DNA of 64,000 bases. Origin: Lentilitoribacter sp039986595 (lineage in GTDB: Bacteria; Pseudomonadota; Alphaproteobacteria; Rhizobiales; Rhizobiaceae). The translations under genes and the position numbers were made by a program. The notes under the pieces were generated by a model, which was not told the origin of the DNA, did not search any database, and was given only the letters and a program-made list of their open reading frames with translations. Shown here one piece after another: positions 8,561 to 17,291 of this stretch. The stretch's first letter is position 1. Every line of letters starts with the position of its first letter. Location of the stretch: the NCBI GenBank assembly GCA_039986595.1, contig JBDWQJ010000007.1, forward strand, positions 124,001-188,000, read 5' to 3'.

Positions 8561-9733
8561 ATGCAAGACGCTGTATTGACTAAATTTTTGCTTCGCCATC
8601 CTTCCGTGTTGGTCTTCCTTGGTATGTTGGCGGTTTTCACAATCGCAGTAACCATCTTAAGCGAAGGCTTTGGCATGGGGATCGTTTCAACCAGCCTTGT
8701 TAAAACGCTGGGTAAAACCTTGTGCCTGGCGCTCGCTGCAATCGCGATGGATCTGGTTTGGGGATATTGCGGAATTCTATCTTTAGGCCATTTCGCATTT
8801 TTTGGGCTCGGCGGCTATATGATCGGCATGTGGCTTATGTATGCGCGAACAGAGTTGATTGTATTAAAAGCAAATGTGGCTGCTGCGTTACCGCTCACCC
8901 CACAGGAATTGTCGGATGCGATTGGTGTTCAAATATTTGGTGTTGTTGGTGGTTCTGAGTTCCCTGTAATTTGGGCTTTTTCCGATAGTCTCATTCTTCA
9001 ATTGTTGCTGGTTGTTCTTGTGCCAGGCATTTTGGCTTTAGTCTTCGGCTGGTTGGCATTTCGCTCACGCGTGACAGGGGTCTATTTGTCCATTTTAACA
9101 CAGGCAATGACACTCGCTTTAGCGCTGTATCTCTTCCAAAATGATAGTGGTCTGCGCGGAAATAATGGACTTTCAGGCCTGCAAAATCTTCCTGGCCTTG
9201 AAGCAACGTCACAAGCAGATGTGTCGCTGTGGTTCTTCTGGGGATCAGCGTTCGCACTTGGTGTTTGTTATGTCATCGCTAAATTGATCGTTGAATCCAA
9301 ACTTGGCAATGTTATCAGAGCCATTCGAGATGATGAAAGTCGTGTTCGTTTTCTTGGCTATAATGTGGAAGCTTATAAATTATTCGTCTTTGTGATCACC
9401 GCGATCATGGCAGCGATTGCTGGTGCAATATATTATCCGCAAGCTGGTATTATCAATCCTGCAGAACTTGCACCGATTGCATCCATCTATCTTGCTGTTT
9501 GGGTTGCCATTGGGGGGCGTGGTCGTCTTTATGGTGCGGTGATTGGTGCAATATTCGTTTCGCTCTTGTCTTCATTTTTTACAGGTGGACAAATTCCAAA
9601 CATTCCGCTTGGTTTTTACACAATCCAATGGGTGGATTGGTGGTTGGTATTGCTCGGATTAAGTTTCGTTTTAGCAACGCTTTACGCACCTAAGGGACTT
9701 GGTGGTCTCGTTGATAAATTGAAGAAGGCGTAA
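8561..9733 (+). CDS. urtC: Urea ABC transporter permease
   Basis: Second membrane subunit of the urea importer, LivM type, 390 residues with about ten hydrophobic helices. Typical features are DLVWGYCGILSLGHFAFFGLG near the start and the cytoplasmic loop VIRAIRDDESRVRFLGYN that contacts the ATPases. The start at 8561 is preceded by AAGGGAG (8546-8552); urtB ends 13 bases upstream. Co-transcribed with urtBDE. Confidence 0.95.
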   Translation: MQDAVLTKFLLRHPSVLVFLGMLAVFTIAVTILSEGFGMGIVSTSLVKTLGKTLCLALAAIAMDLVWGYCGILSLGHFAFFGLGGYMIGMWLMYARTELIVLKANVAAALPLTPQELSDAIGVQIFGVVGGSEFPVIWAFSDSLILQLLLVVLVPGILALVFGWLAFRSRVTGVYLSILTQAMTLALALYLFQNDSGLRGNNGLSGLQNLPGLEATSQADVSLWFFWGSAFALGVCYVIAKLIVESKLGNVIRAIRDDESRVRFLGYNVEAYKLFVFVITAIMAAIAGAIYYPQAGIINPAELAPIASIYLAVWVAIGGRGRLYGAVIGAIFVSLLSSFFTGGQIPNIPLGFYTIQWVDWWLVLLGLSFVLATLYAPKGLGGLVDKLKKA

Positions 9734-9735
9734 AG

Positions 9736-10476
9736 ATGAGCAGTCTATTAAATGTAAATGGAATTTCCGTGTCATTTGATGGTTTTAAAGCCATCAACGA
9801 TTTAAGCTTTGAAATTGGTGAGAATGAACTTCGCGCCATCATCGGACCTAATGGTGCTGGTAAATCAACTTTCATGGATATCGTCACGGGTAAAACTCGG
9901 CCAGATATGGGCGATGTGATTTGGGGCGAGAAAAATCTCTCTCTTATCAAAAAGAGTGAATCCGATATTGCCCGCCTTGGTATTGGTCGAAAATTCCAGC
10001 GGCCAACGGTGTTTGAAGATCAAACAGTTGAAGACAATCTCATGATGGCTTTACGCAATGATCGCACGCCTTTTGCTGTTCTATTTTATAAGTTCTCAAA
10101 TGATGACAAACAAAAAGTTGTAGAACTAGCCGATAGCATTGGTTTAAATGATGAGATCACCCGCATTGCAGGTGAATTATCTCATGGCCAAAAACAATGG
10201 CTAGAGATTGGCATGTTGCTTGCGCAGGAACCACGACTTCTTTTGGTCGATGAACCCGCAGCGGGTATGACCAAACAAGAGCGCAATAAAACGGTTGAGC
10301 TGCTCAAAGAAATGGCAAAGCACCATGCTGTGGTCGTTGTTGAGCACGATATGGAATTCATTCGTGATCTTGATTGCCGGGTAACTGTTTTGCACGAGGG
10401 TTCGGTGCTTGCAGAGGGAAGCCTTGAACAGGTCATCGAAAATCAAGACGTCATTGATGTCTATCTAGGAAGGTAA
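9736..10476 (+). CDS. urtD: Urea ABC transporter ATP-binding protein
   Basis: LivG-type ATPase powering urea import. Walker A GPNGAGKST (residues 37-45), signature LSHGQKQ (about 148-154) and Walker B LLLVDEP with the usual catalytic Glu are all intact; 246 residues is the normal size. It starts 2 nt after the urtC stop, so translation is probably coupled. The partner ATPase is urtE. Confidence 0.95.
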   Translation: MSSLLNVNGISVSFDGFKAINDLSFEIGENELRAIIGPNGAGKSTFMDIVTGKTRPDMGDVIWGEKNLSLIKKSESDIARLGIGRKFQRPTVFEDQTVEDNLMMALRNDRTPFAVLFYKFSNDDKQKVVELADSIGLNDEITRIAGELSHGQKQWLEIGMLLAQEPRLLLVDEPAAGMTKQERNKTVELLKEMAKHHAVVVVEHDMEFIRDLDCRVTVLHEGSVLAEGSLEQVIENQDVIDVYLGR

Positions 10477-10485
10477 ATATCAACC

Positions 10486-11187
10486 ATGACAGTTTTAGAA
10501 ATAGATAATATTGATCTTCACTATGGCGCTGCGCAGATTTTGCATCAGGTTTCTGTAAGTGCGGATGCTGCTTCTGTTACCTGCATTATGGGCCGTAACG
10601 GTGTGGGAAAAACATCTCTGTTAAAAGCCATTACCGGACATCATCCAATATCAAATGGAGATATTGCGCTGAATGGACAAAAGTTTGGAAAAGCCCAACC
10701 GCATAAACGTGCATCGAAAGGAATTGCTTACGTGCCGCAAGGGCGTGATGTGTTCCCAATGTTAACAGTGCAAGAAAATTTGGAAACAGGTTTTTCGCTT
10801 TTGCCAAAAGGCGAACGCCATGTGCCGGATTATATTTTCGAGTTATTCCCAGTGCTCAAACAAATGCTATCGCGTCGCGGGGGCGACCTTTCGGGCGGTC
10901 AACAACAGCAATTGGCAATTGGGCGCGCTTTGGTGACCAAGCCGAAGGTTTTAGTTTTGGACGAACCAACAGAGGGCATTCAACCTTCGGTGATCAAGGA
11001 TATTGGTCGCGCGATTGAATTCTTACGTGATGAGCAAGGTTTAGCAATTGTGCTGGTTGAACAATATTTGCAATTCTGCCGTCAAGTTGCCAGCAAGGTT
11101 TACATCATGGACCGCGGTGCGGTGGTACATGAAGGTCCGGCTGAAAGTTTAGATCAACCAGAAGTGCGCGCACACTTGACGGTTTAG
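10486..11187 (+). CDS. urtE: Urea ABC transporter ATP-binding protein
   Basis: LivF-type ATPase that forms the heterodimer with UrtD. Walker A GRNGVGKTS (36-44), signature LSGGQQQQ and Walker B VLVLDEPTEG are intact; 233 residues. AGGAAGG precedes the ATG. It is the last urt gene. In many bacteria urease genes follow, but here the convergent soxR overlaps the urtE stop by 4 nt. Confidence 0.95.
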   Translation: MTVLEIDNIDLHYGAAQILHQVSVSADAASVTCIMGRNGVGKTSLLKAITGHHPISNGDIALNGQKFGKAQPHKRASKGIAYVPQGRDVFPMLTVQENLETGFSLLPKGERHVPDYIFELFPVLKQMLSRRGGDLSGGQQQQLAIGRALVTKPKVLVLDEPTEGIQPSVIKDIGRAIEFLRDEQGLAIVLVEQYLQFCRQVASKVYIMDRGAVVHEGPAESLDQPEVRAHLTV

Positions 11188-11651
11188 TGCTTACTAAGAT
11201 CGGCCATATCACCCAATAGATATCTGGGGCCGCTGCCTTTGCGTGCGGCCCCATCATCCTTGTTATAAAGCTGACATGCATCTAGCGAGAGGCATCCGCA
11301 ACCAATGCAGCCGTCAAGCTTATCTCTTAAGTCTTCAAGCCGTTCTATTCTCAAATTCAGTTCTTTTCGAAAATGTGTGCTCATTTTTTCCCAATCGCGC
11401 TTTGTCGGTGCGCGACCATTGGGCAATCGTTCAAGCTGCGATCTGATATCATTTAGGCTAAAACCTAATTCTTGTGCGATTAAGATAAAAGATATGCGGC
11501 GGATCTGCGAACGTACAAATCGTCTTTGGCCGGCTCTGTTGCGCTCAGCTTGTATAAGTCCTTCATCTTCATAGTAACGAATTGCAGATACCGCTGAACC
11601 TGTCCGCTTTGCCACTTCACCTATTGATAATGTTGTTTCAATCTTTGCCAT
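11184..11651 (-). CDS. soxR: Redox-sensitive MerR-family regulator SoxR
   Basis: Transcription factor carrying a [2Fe-2S] cluster that activates promoters when oxidised by redox-cycling compounds. 155 residues: N-terminal MerR winged helix (SIGEVAKRTGSAVSAIRYYE), dimerisation helix, then the cluster motif CIGCGCLSLDAC with Cys 115, 118, 120 and 126 in the diagnostic C-x2-C-x-C-x5-C spacing. ATG 11651 is preferred over the TTG one codon upstream. It is divergent from a VOC gene and the shared gap holds a perfect sox box. There is no soxS, as expected outside enterics, so SoxR probably acts on its target directly. Confidence 0.96.
   Translation of the reverse strand: MAKIETTLSIGEVAKRTGSAVSAIRYYEDEGLIQAERNRAGQRRFVRSQIRRISFILIAQELGFSLNDIRSQLERLPNGRAPTKRDWEKMSTHFRKELNLRIERLEDLRDKLDGCIGCGCLSLDACQLYNKDDGAARKGSGPRYLLGDMADLSKH
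11226..11252. terminator. Stem-loop inside soxR 3' end, just after urtE
   Basis: GGGGCCGC (11226-11233) pairs perfectly with GCGGCCCC (11245-11252) about 40 bases after the urtE stop, within the C-terminal codons of the convergent soxR. There is no T-run. It may stabilise or help end the urt transcript. Confidence 0.35.
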
Positions 11652-11673
11652 CAAAGTTCTTTCAAAAAAATGC

Positions 11674-11704
11674 TTGACCTCAAGTTAACTTGAGCAATTA
11701 AGTT
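11674..11704 (+). promoter_or_regulatory. SoxR box within an activatable promoter
   Basis: The -35 TTGACC (11674-11679) and -10 TAAGTT (11699-11704) are separated by 19 bp, the over-long spacing typical of MerR-activated promoters. Between them lies the perfect 16-bp palindrome CTCAAGTTAACTTGAG (11679-11694), the same core as the E. coli soxS operator. It points toward the VOC gene on the plus strand and may also repress soxR on the other strand. Confidence 0.92.
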
Positions 11705-11753
11705 TGTAAATATTCAACACTTAAACAAGTACAAAATTGAAAAGGAAAACAAG

Positions 11754-12140
11754 ATGAAGCAGGCATTTCTGGAACATATTAACGTAACCGTAAGCGATAC
11801 GGAAAAAACAGCGAAACGTTTGTGTGACTTGTTTGGTTGGACAATCAGATGGAGCGGAGCTTCAATATATGGTGGTGAAACTTTTCATGTTGGTGGCGAT
11901 GATAGTTATTTGGCGATTTATAAAACCCCTCACGATATCCAAGAAAATCTCAACACATATCAAGTGTTGGGCGGTTTGAACCACGTCGGAATTGTTGTCC
12001 AGAATATAGATGAGATTGAACAGCGTGTGAAAAAAATGGGCTTTCAACCCCACAGCCATGGGGATTATGAACCCGGCAGAAGATTTTATTTCAAAGATGA
12101 TGATGATATTGAATTTGAAATCGTGAGTTATAAAATTTAA
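11754..12140 (+). CDS. VOC-superfamily (glyoxalase/dioxygenase fold) protein, SoxR target
   Basis: 128-residue protein of the vicinal oxygen chelate fold. Two beta-alpha-beta-beta-beta halves are visible, with possible metal ligands at His9 (LEHINVTV), the middle His (LNHVGIVV) and a C-terminal Glu (DIEFEIVSY). Ribosome binding site AAAGGA. It is the only gene behind the SoxR-controlled promoter, so a role in detoxifying or resisting a redox-active compound or antibiotic is inferred; the substrate is unknown. Confidence 0.88.
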   Translation: MKQAFLEHINVTVSDTEKTAKRLCDLFGWTIRWSGASIYGGETFHVGGDDSYLAIYKTPHDIQENLNTYQVLGGLNHVGIVVQNIDEIEQRVKKMGFQPHSHGDYEPGRRFYFKDDDDIEFEIVSYKI

Positions 12141-12163
12141 AAATTTGCAATAATTCACCTAAA

Positions 12164-12189
12164 CTTATTCCCAAAACAGAGGGAATAAG
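12164..12189. terminator. Perfect 9-bp stem-loop after the VOC gene
   Basis: CTTATTCCC (12164-12172) pairs with GGGAATAAG (12181-12189) with an 8-nt loop, 24 bases after the stop. No T-run follows, so termination is uncertain. The rest of the gap to 12420 is AT-rich, with a second short inverted repeat (CTAG, 8 nt, CTAG) near 12239-12254 and nothing else I recognise. Confidence 0.4.
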
Positions 12190-12420
12190 GCTGGATTTGA
12201 ACGGAAAACACTCAAAAAGGCAATTTTGGTATTAAAACCTAGTAAAATAACTAGATAGGAAAATCTATTCAGATAACGCCGTAAAAGTCACATAATATTC
12301 TAACATGAAGACATGCTGGTTAGATTTGGTTTCAAAATTAATCATCTCTTTACATATTTCGCTCATTTTGAGCCGCATATAAGTAACTGAATTCATGCAT
12401 TAATTTGAGTAATAACGTCC

Positions 12421-13296
12421 TTGTCAAACTTACCACTCGAGAAAAGCCCTAAACGTGTTCTGGTTGTCGGTGGCTCGACGCTTGATCAAGAAATATACCT
12501 CGAGCAATTTTGCAATTGGGGCTTAGATGCATGCGCAACATCTTGTTTTGAAGAAGCTCAAAAAGTAATCGAAATTACCGAAAAACTTGGGTCTGCTGTC
12601 GAATTAATTGTTGTCGATCAAGATAGATCTTCACCCGAGTTGGACGCGTTAATTAAACATACGCGCAAATTGCTATCAGCTGAAGAATTACCAATTCTGG
12701 CGATCGGGCCCAATCGCTTTATTCGCAACGATGTCTCGTTTTACGCGAATGACATTTCAGCTAAATTATTAAAACCTTGTGCACCCTCGAGACTAGAAGC
12801 CGAAGTGCTAAAGCTGTTGAAACTATCGCCGGAAATGCTTGATCACGTCTCTAAACGTAATAATTCAAACGCATCTGATTTTAAAATCGATGTTCTTATT
12901 GCGGAAGACAATGAAGTTAATCAAATTGTTTTTAAGCAAATTTTGCTCGATCTCGGGGTCGAGTTTAAAATAGCCAATAACGGTCAAGAAGCCGTTGAAT
13001 TATGGCAAGAATTTAAACCAGCTGTAGTTCTAATGGACGTTTCAATGCCGATTATGAACGGGCATGAGGCAACCAGAGAAATTCGCCGCTTGGAACAATC
13101 TGGCGAGTACCGCACGCCCATTTGTGCGATTACCGCACATGCTTTGCGCGGTGATAAAGAAGATTGCATCGCCGCGGGGATGGACGACTATATCTCAAAA
13201 CCCGTCAGCCCTGATGTGATGGTTTCAAAGGTAAAAGCGATGTTGCCTGGCTATCATCAATTAAGCACTCGTTCTAAAGCGCAAGGCGTTGCTTAG
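12421..13296 (+). CDS. Response regulator with degenerate and intact receiver domains
   Basis: Signal-transduction protein of 291 residues without a DNA-binding output. The C-terminal receiver is intact: acidic pair at E162-D163, phospho-acceptor D206 in LMDVSMP, Thr/Ala switch and K260 in SKPV. The N-terminal half (residues 12-135) resembles a receiver (VLVVGGSTLDQ, ELIVVDQD, KLLKPCAP) but has Gly-Gly instead of the acidic pair, so it is probably a pseudo-receiver. The only possible start is TTG 12421 (a stop lies four codons upstream and no ATG occurs in the first ~130 codons); the ribosome site is weak. It ends overlapping convergent mnmD by 4 nt. No sensor kinase is nearby. Confidence 0.85.
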   Translation: MSNLPLEKSPKRVLVVGGSTLDQEIYLEQFCNWGLDACATSCFEEAQKVIEITEKLGSAVELIVVDQDRSSPELDALIKHTRKLLSAEELPILAIGPNRFIRNDVSFYANDISAKLLKPCAPSRLEAEVLKLLKLSPEMLDHVSKRNNSNASDFKIDVLIAEDNEVNQIVFKQILLDLGVEFKIANNGQEAVELWQEFKPAVVLMDVSMPIMNGHEATREIRRLEQSGEYRTPICAITAHALRGDKEDCIAAGMDDYISKPVSPDVMVSKVKAMLPGYHQLSTRSKAQGVA

Positions 13297-14030
13297 TCCG
13301 TTTTATTCGGCTTTTTCGTACCACAAATCATATCCCGCTTGCTTGCATAGCCCTTAGTCTTGCAAACCTCAAAACCTGCTTCAATTAAGTTTCTACGCAC
13401 CCAACCAGCGGCGGTGTAGCTTGAAAATGTTCCACCAGCGTGTGTGTAATTTGCGATATGTCGCATTAATTCTAACGACCACATGCTTTGATTTCGAACA
13501 GGGGCAAAACCGTCTAAAAACCAAGCGTCAGCACGAAAGTCTTGCTTTGGCAATGTCTCATTCACATCGCCTTTATGCAGGTGCAAAACGATATTTTCAT
13601 CCAATTTCAGTAGATTGTCAGTGTTCAATTGTTCAGGCCATATAGTTAGCAACTTATGCAGCTCTTCACTAAGCTCAGGCCATATTGAAAGTGCTTTCTG
13701 GATGGTTTCATGACCCAATGGATTGATTTCAAAACTATGGAAATTTAGCTTCGCGTCGACTGCAGCATATTGCTTGAATTGGCGTGCAGTTTCCAAGAAA
13801 TTCAGACCCGTACCAAACCCAAGCTCAGCAATCGTCATTGAATTTGTGTTTGCGAAGCGTTTCTTTAAATCATTTCCATCGATAAAAACGTGATCACATT
13901 CCAAGCGCCCATCTGATTTGGAATAATAATAGTCGCCAAATCCGGTGGAATAGGGCATATCACCTTCACGCCATTCAAGCGTGTTAGATGACAAATCGAT
14001 ATCGTTTTTATTTTCAAGGTTTTTATTCAT
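13293..14030 (-). CDS. mnmD: tRNA 5-methylaminomethyl-2-thiouridine methyltransferase (MnmC methyltransferase half)
   Basis: Performs the final SAM-dependent methylation that makes mnm5(s2)U at the wobble position of certain tRNAs. 245 residues, with the SAM loop GFGTG (71-75) and the DUF752 signature FLDGFAPVRN (171-180). In enterobacteria this domain is fused to the FAD domain as MnmC; here it stands alone. The N-terminal match to the family begins at LEWREGDMPYS, so the start must lie upstream of it, favouring ATG 14030 over the internal Met 25. Its ATG overlaps the ATG of the divergent FAD gene by 2 nt. Confidence 0.9.
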   Translation of the reverse strand: MNKNLENKNDIDLSSNTLEWREGDMPYSTGFGDYYYSKSDGRLECDHVFIDGNDLKKRFANTNSMTIAELGFGTGLNFLETARQFKQYAAVDAKLNFHSFEINPLGHETIQKALSIWPELSEELHKLLTIWPEQLNTDNLLKLDENIVLHLHKGDVNETLPKQDFRADAWFLDGFAPVRNQSMWSLELMRHIANYTHAGGTFSSYTAAGWVRRNLIEAGFEVCKTKGYASKRDMICGTKKPNKTD

Positions 14031-15240
14031 GGCACCAGCCGATAATCCAGCTTTCGCAAACAGTCAATCGCAATCGATCAACACCCAAGCTTATGATCTT
14101 ATTGTTGTAGGTGGTGGCGTCATTGGTGCATGGACGGCTTATAAAGCGGGTAAACAAGGATTGAAAACGCTTTTGGTTGATGCTCAGAGATTAGGTGCGG
14201 GCGCAAGTGGTGGTTTGCTCGGTGCTCTTATGCCACATATGCCAGAGCGTTGGGATGGAAAGAAACAGTTCCAGTTCGAAGCGCTTGAGGATTTATCGCA
14301 AGAAGTTGCGTTGCTGGAAAGTGAAACTGGCATAGATTGCGGCTTTAACCGTTGCGGTCGATTAGCGCCCATTATGAATGAAACCAAGCGAGGTCAAATG
14401 CAAGGCCACGGCGAAAATGTTGACTCGTTTTGGCACGGTAGATACCAATGGCAAATCGTCGATGAGCCTTTTGAAAAAGATTGGCCAGTTGCCGATAAAG
14501 CCACTTGTGGTCTGGTTTATGACACGCTGTCCGCACGTATAAATCCGCGTGGTTTAGTCAACGCGCTGCGAGAAGCCGTTTTAAAAGATGAAAATGTGAC
14601 TTTCATCGAAGGTGTTGGGCTCAAAAACTATGACGCAGACACAAAGCAAGCAGTTCTTTCAAACCATGATACCGTTTCGTTTTCCCACATTGTTTTGGCT
14701 GCGGGGGTTCAAACTTTTGATTTTATCGCGCCAGAGCTGAAGGTTGCTTCACTCGCATTGGGTCGGCCAATCAAAGGGCAAGCGGCTATGTTATCTGCTG
14801 ATATTGATCCCAATTGGCCAATTGTTTTTGATAACGGGGTTTATGTAATTTCGCACGGGAACGGCAAAGTTGCCGTTGGCAGCACCAGCGAATTAGAATT
14901 TTCCGACCCATTTACCACGGATGAAAAGATTGATGATGTTATAACGCGTGCAAGAACTTTATGTCCATTGATCAAGGATGCGCCGGTTGTTGAAAAATGG
15001 GCGGGACTTCGCCCTCGAGCTGCAGGTCGTGATCCACTCATTGATGTTATGCCAGATCATCAAAATGTGATTGTTTCAACGAGCGGATTTAAGATCACAT
15101 TTGGTGTTGCCCATAAAATGGCAGATGTGGCGATCGAAAATATATTAGGGGAGGTTAAAACAATCGTTCCTGAAAGTTTCAAGATTACCGCCCATCTTGC
15201 CAAGGCAAGACGAGCAGAAAAACAAGACAATTTATCTTGA
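14029..15240 (+). CDS. FAD-dependent oxidoreductase, MnmC oxidase-half-like
   Basis: 403-residue DAO-fold flavoprotein with the dinucleotide loop VVGGGVIGAW (26-35) and a C-terminal FAD motif in WAGLRPRAAGRDPLID. It resembles the oxidase half of MnmC, which removes the carboxymethyl group from cmnm5U, and lies divergent from the methyltransferase half, so it likely acts in the same tRNA modification. A general amino-acid or glycine oxidase is the alternative. ATG 14029 follows AAGG (14016-14019); a GTG at 13981 lies within mnmD and has no ribosome site. Confidence 0.8.
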   Translation: MAPADNPAFANSQSQSINTQAYDLIVVGGGVIGAWTAYKAGKQGLKTLLVDAQRLGAGASGGLLGALMPHMPERWDGKKQFQFEALEDLSQEVALLESETGIDCGFNRCGRLAPIMNETKRGQMQGHGENVDSFWHGRYQWQIVDEPFEKDWPVADKATCGLVYDTLSARINPRGLVNALREAVLKDENVTFIEGVGLKNYDADTKQAVLSNHDTVSFSHIVLAAGVQTFDFIAPELKVASLALGRPIKGQAAMLSADIDPNWPIVFDNGVYVISHGNGKVAVGSTSELEFSDPFTTDEKIDDVITRARTLCPLIKDAPVVEKWAGLRPRAAGRDPLIDVMPDHQNVIVSTSGFKITFGVAHKMADVAIENILGEVKTIVPESFKITAHLAKARRAEKQDNLS

Positions 15241-15393
15241 AAGAATTAGCCGCGCGGCAGTACATCCGTGCTCGCGCAGCCCTGCATAGGCATAAATCCT
15301 ACGCGACTAGTATGTAACAGATATAGTTAACAGTTTCTTAACATTCAAGGGAGTGATAATTAAGTAATTGAAATATATAAATAAAAACAGATT

Positions 15394-16467
15394 TTAATCT
15401 GAAATATTTGAGATATTTAAAAACTCTTCATCTAAATCTACAGTTGATCGATTGCCAACGGCATCAAAATTTTGATCAAGCCACTGATCCGCAACGTTAC
15501 GTCCGCGATCTCGTAGATCCGTTAAAAATGACCAACTGACATCAAATTTAGACGCTACACTTAAATCTTCCAATGCTTCGTCTGAGCGAATAGAATGCAC
15601 ATATACATCACGAATTTTATTGTGATATTCGTCTTTGAGCCAATTTTCCTGCACCAATTTGCTCGCAAATTTAATCGCACGAAGCTCCGCTATCAACGAA
15701 CTGTTAAATGAGATTTCATTGATCCGGTTCATAATTTCCGGTGCAGTTTTAGGCACATTATCGCGCAGCATTGGATTGATATGAACAATCATAACATCTT
15801 GGCTATCGCACTTATAAAAGAATGGATAAACGGCTGGATTACCAGCAAAGCCTCCATCCCAATAATGCTCTCCATCAATCTCAACAGCTTTATACAAATA
15901 CGGCAAACAGGCCGATGCCATAACAGCATCTAAAGTGACATCTTTTGTTTCAAAAATGCGTGCTTTACCCGTTTTTACATTGGTCGCGTTGATGAAAAGC
16001 TTAACTTCATTACATGTTGCTAGTTGTTCAAAATCAATGCTGGATTTTAAAATATCGCGCAACGGGTTGATGTCAAATGGGTTAAATTCATACGGTGAGA
16101 CGGTGCGGGTGAGTGTGTCAAAGGCGTTATAGGTCGCTGACACCATCGGACCAATACCGCCAAATGCTGCGCCAAACATTGCATCAAAAGGTGTTGAGCG
16201 AACGGGTGAGAATACAGCGCCTGCTTGACTGGATGTGCGCCAAAACTCTTCTAATTTCTGCCTGGCACCATCAATACCGCCGATTTGCAAACCATAGGCT
16301 AAAAGTGCTGAATTAACCGCTCCCGCGCTTGTGCCAGAGAGCCCCTCAAGTTCTATTCTTCCATCTTCAAGCAAACGATCAAGAACGCCCCAAGTAAAAG
16401 CTCCGTGTGCGCCCCCGCCTTGTAGGGCAAGGTTGATAATGCGTTTGTCTGAGGTTTTTGAAGCCAT
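15394..16467 (-). CDS. Patatin-like phospholipase/esterase
   Basis: Serine acyl hydrolase with the patatin Ser-Asp dyad. The oxyanion loop GGGAHG (17-22), nucleophile elbow GTSAG (S47) and DGG (D204) are all intact; 357 residues, no signal peptide, so cytoplasmic. ATG 16467 overlaps the TAA of the upstream 3-hydroxybutyrate dehydrogenase gene (TAATG), indicating coupled translation. The neighbour suggests a role in poly-3-hydroxybutyrate or lipid turnover; this is inference from context. A TTG five codons upstream is a less likely start. Confidence 0.88.
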   Translation of the reverse strand: MASKTSDKRIINLALQGGGAHGAFTWGVLDRLLEDGRIELEGLSGTSAGAVNSALLAYGLQIGGIDGARQKLEEFWRTSSQAGAVFSPVRSTPFDAMFGAAFGGIGPMVSATYNAFDTLTRTVSPYEFNPFDINPLRDILKSSIDFEQLATCNEVKLFINATNVKTGKARIFETKDVTLDAVMASACLPYLYKAVEIDGEHYWDGGFAGNPAVYPFFYKCDSQDVMIVHINPMLRDNVPKTAPEIMNRINEISFNSSLIAELRAIKFASKLVQENWLKDEYHNKIRDVYVHSIRSDEALEDLSVASKFDVSWSFLTDLRDRGRNVADQWLDQNFDAVGNRSTVDLDEEFLNISNISD

Positions 16468-17243
16468 TATTGAGCTGTCCAACCGCCATCAATTGGCAAT
16501 GCTGCACCTGTAATTTGTGCAGCAGCATCAGAAGCAAGATAGAGCGCCAAAGATGCAACTTGTTCTGTTTGTACAAACTGTTTTGTCGGTTGAGCTTTCA
16601 AGATCACATTGCTGATCACCTCTTCTTCAGAGATCCCGCGCGCCTTTGCTGTATCTGCAATTTGACCTGTCACGAGCGGGGTTTCAACATAACCTGGGCA
16701 AATAGAATTGGCGGTTACACCAAATTCAGCACCTTCAAGCGCAACAGTTTTGGTAAATCCTAATACCCCATGTTTGGCTGTTACATACGCTGATTTATAA
16801 GGTGAGGCGACCACGCCATGCGCGGATGCAACATTAATGATACGGCCAAACCCACGTTCTTTCATCCCAGCAAATGCTGCACGGGTTGTGTGAAATGTGC
16901 TCGACATATTGATTGCGATAATTGCATCCCATTTGCTGACGGGGAAATCTTCAACTTTCTCAACAAATTGAATGCCGGCATTATTAACAATGATATCAAC
17001 AGCACCAAATTTTGTTTCTGTTGAAGTGACCAACTCTTCGATTTGATCGGCATGCATCATGTTTGCGCCATGAAAGAGCGTTTCGCCTTTGCCCAAAGCA
17101 TCAACTTCAGCGCGCACGGGCTCATTATCCTCAGGGCTTCCAAGTCCATTGATCACAACATTCATGTCGGCTTTTGCAAATGCTTTAGCAATGCCAAGTC
17201 CGATGCCGCTTGTTGAACCAGTAATAATAGCAGTTTTTGTCAT
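16467..17243 (-). CDS. bdhA: D-3-hydroxybutyrate dehydrogenase
   Basis: NAD-dependent short-chain dehydrogenase interconverting 3-hydroxybutyrate and acetoacetate, the last step of poly-hydroxybutyrate use. 258 residues: cofactor loop TGSTSGIG (9-16), NNAG (87-90), catalytic S140, Y153 and K157, and the family-typical end GAALPIDGGWTAQ. A strong ribosome site (AAGGGGTGAGAG) precedes the ATG. First gene of a two-gene operon with the patatin-like hydrolase. A TGCA-N-TGCA palindrome upstream resembles sites of the PHB regulator PhaR. Confidence 0.93.
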   Translation of the reverse strand: MTKTAIITGSTSGIGLGIAKAFAKADMNVVINGLGSPEDNEPVRAEVDALGKGETLFHGANMMHADQIEELVTSTETKFGAVDIIVNNAGIQFVEKVEDFPVSKWDAIIAINMSSTFHTTRAAFAGMKERGFGRIINVASAHGVVASPYKSAYVTAKHGVLGFTKTVALEGAEFGVTANSICPGYVETPLVTGQIADTAKARGISEEEVISNVILKAQPTKQFVQTEQVASLALYLASDAAAQITGAALPIDGGWTAQ

Positions 17244-17291
17244 CTCTCACCCCTTACACATAGTAATGCAGTATTGTTTCGCTCTATAGTT

